Of a stretch of 7,539 nucleotides of DNA, positions 7,247 to 7,539 are shown piece after piece. The stretch comes from an uncultured Gardnerella sp. GTDB lineage: Bacteria > Actinomycetota > Actinomycetes > Actinomycetales > Bifidobacteriaceae. Position 1 is the first letter of the stretch. Every line of letters starts with the position of its first letter. Below the pieces are notes generated by a model, which saw only the letters and a list, made by a program, of their open reading frames with translations, did no database searches and had not been told where the DNA came from. The position numbers were made by a program, and so were the translations under genes. Where the stretch lies: the NCBI GenBank assembly GCA_947252975.1, contig CAMXWX010000048.1, positions 1 to 7,539 of the forward strand. Direction: 5' to 3'.

Positions 7247-7539
7247 ATGCAGATGGTCGCTCATCGCCACCTTGCGTCGAAAATAGTTTCTATGATTGCA
7301 GCGAGTGCAATGTTAATAACAGGTTTTGCTGTTGTTGGCAATGCAAGCGCTAGTAGTGAGTCTAGTAATTCTCAATCTAGCAATCTAACTCTTAACCGTA
7401 AGGGTGTTATTGTTACTGCATTTCAGCAAAATTGGAAGAGTATTGCTCAAGAGTGCAAAACAACTTATGGTCCTGAGGGCGTGAGTTATGTGCAGGTGTC
7501 TCCTCCAAATGAGCATGTAAGTGGTACTCAGTGGTGGAC
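7247..7539 (+). CDS. Secreted GH13 alpha-amylase, N-terminal part (truncated by the window end)
   Basis: Endo-acting alpha-1,4-glucan hydrolase expected to cut starch or glycogen outside the cell. 97 codons are visible. Residues 1-35 are a Sec signal peptide: basic start with H6, R7, H8 and K12, a hydrophobic core from about 13 to 31, and an AxA site in NASA before Ser36. A Ser/Asn-rich spacer (36-46) follows. From residue 53 the catalytic barrel begins: GVIVTAFQQNW, then GPEGVSYVQVSPPNEH (75-90) and TQWW (94-97). This matches the first strands and the VSPPNEH region of the animal/actinomycete-type alpha-amylases (GH13). The catalytic Asp/Glu residues, any carbohydrate-binding modules and any cell-wall anchor lie beyond the window, so activity, size and anchoring cannot be judged. 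It has its own promoter and a strong ribosome site, and is not obviously cotranscribed with fas. Family call is firm; exact specificity is not. Confidence 0.9.
   Translation, partial: MQMVAHRHLASKIVSMIAASAMLITGFAVVGNASASSESSNSQSSNLTLNRKGVIVTAFQQNWKSIAQECKTTYGPEGVSYVQVSPPNEHVSGTQWW

Noticed and set aside
6989..7270. 93-codon open frame on the minus strand across the intergenic region
   Set aside because: It overlaps the fas terminator region, the amylase promoter and the amylase start. I found no family resemblance, and its composition looks like translated AT-rich non-coding DNA.
7221..7286. 21-codon open frame (ATG at 7221, TAG at 7284) overlapping the amylase start in another frame, as a possible leader peptide
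   Set aside because: No proper Shine-Dalgarno precedes it, and its codons run through the amylase ribosome site; most likely chance.

Overview
The window holds the 3' part of one very large gene, a 319-base intergenic region, and the 5' end of a second gene, all on the + strand. The large frame is the C-terminal ~2,300 residues of a bacterial type I fatty acid synthase (FAS-I). The second gene is the first 97 residues of a secreted GH13 alpha-amylase. A single-chain bacterial FAS-I points to Actinobacteria, where it occurs mainly in the Corynebacteriales (mycobacteria, corynebacteria) and the Bifidobacteriaceae. The moderate-to-low GC, the AT-rich intergenic DNA and the Asn/Ser-rich linkers fit a low-GC Bifidobacteriaceae member such as Gardnerella. 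That assignment is inference; no rRNA or other marker gene is present.

Layout. 1-6927: FAS-I, open at the left edge, running from the end of the enoyl-reductase/central region through dehydratase, malonyl/palmitoyl transferase, acyl carrier protein, ketoreductase and ketosynthase to a natural stop. Three short in-frame tandem repeats lie in the more variable stretches between domains. 6928-7246: a strong hairpin just after the stop (probable terminator), an extended -10 promoter overlapped by an inverted repeat, a leader of about 185 nt with a perfect 7-bp inverted repeat, and a strong Shine-Dalgarno. 7247-7539: signal peptide, Ser-rich spacer and start of the amylase catalytic domain, cut by the right edge.

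The two genes look like separate transcription units. FAS-I makes long-chain acyl-CoA in the cytoplasm from acetyl- and malonyl-CoA. The amylase would be exported to cut external starch or glycogen. Both belong to known families, and I found no convincing new multi-gene system. The most open questions are in the amylase promoter/leader and in the repeat-bearing linkers of the synthase.
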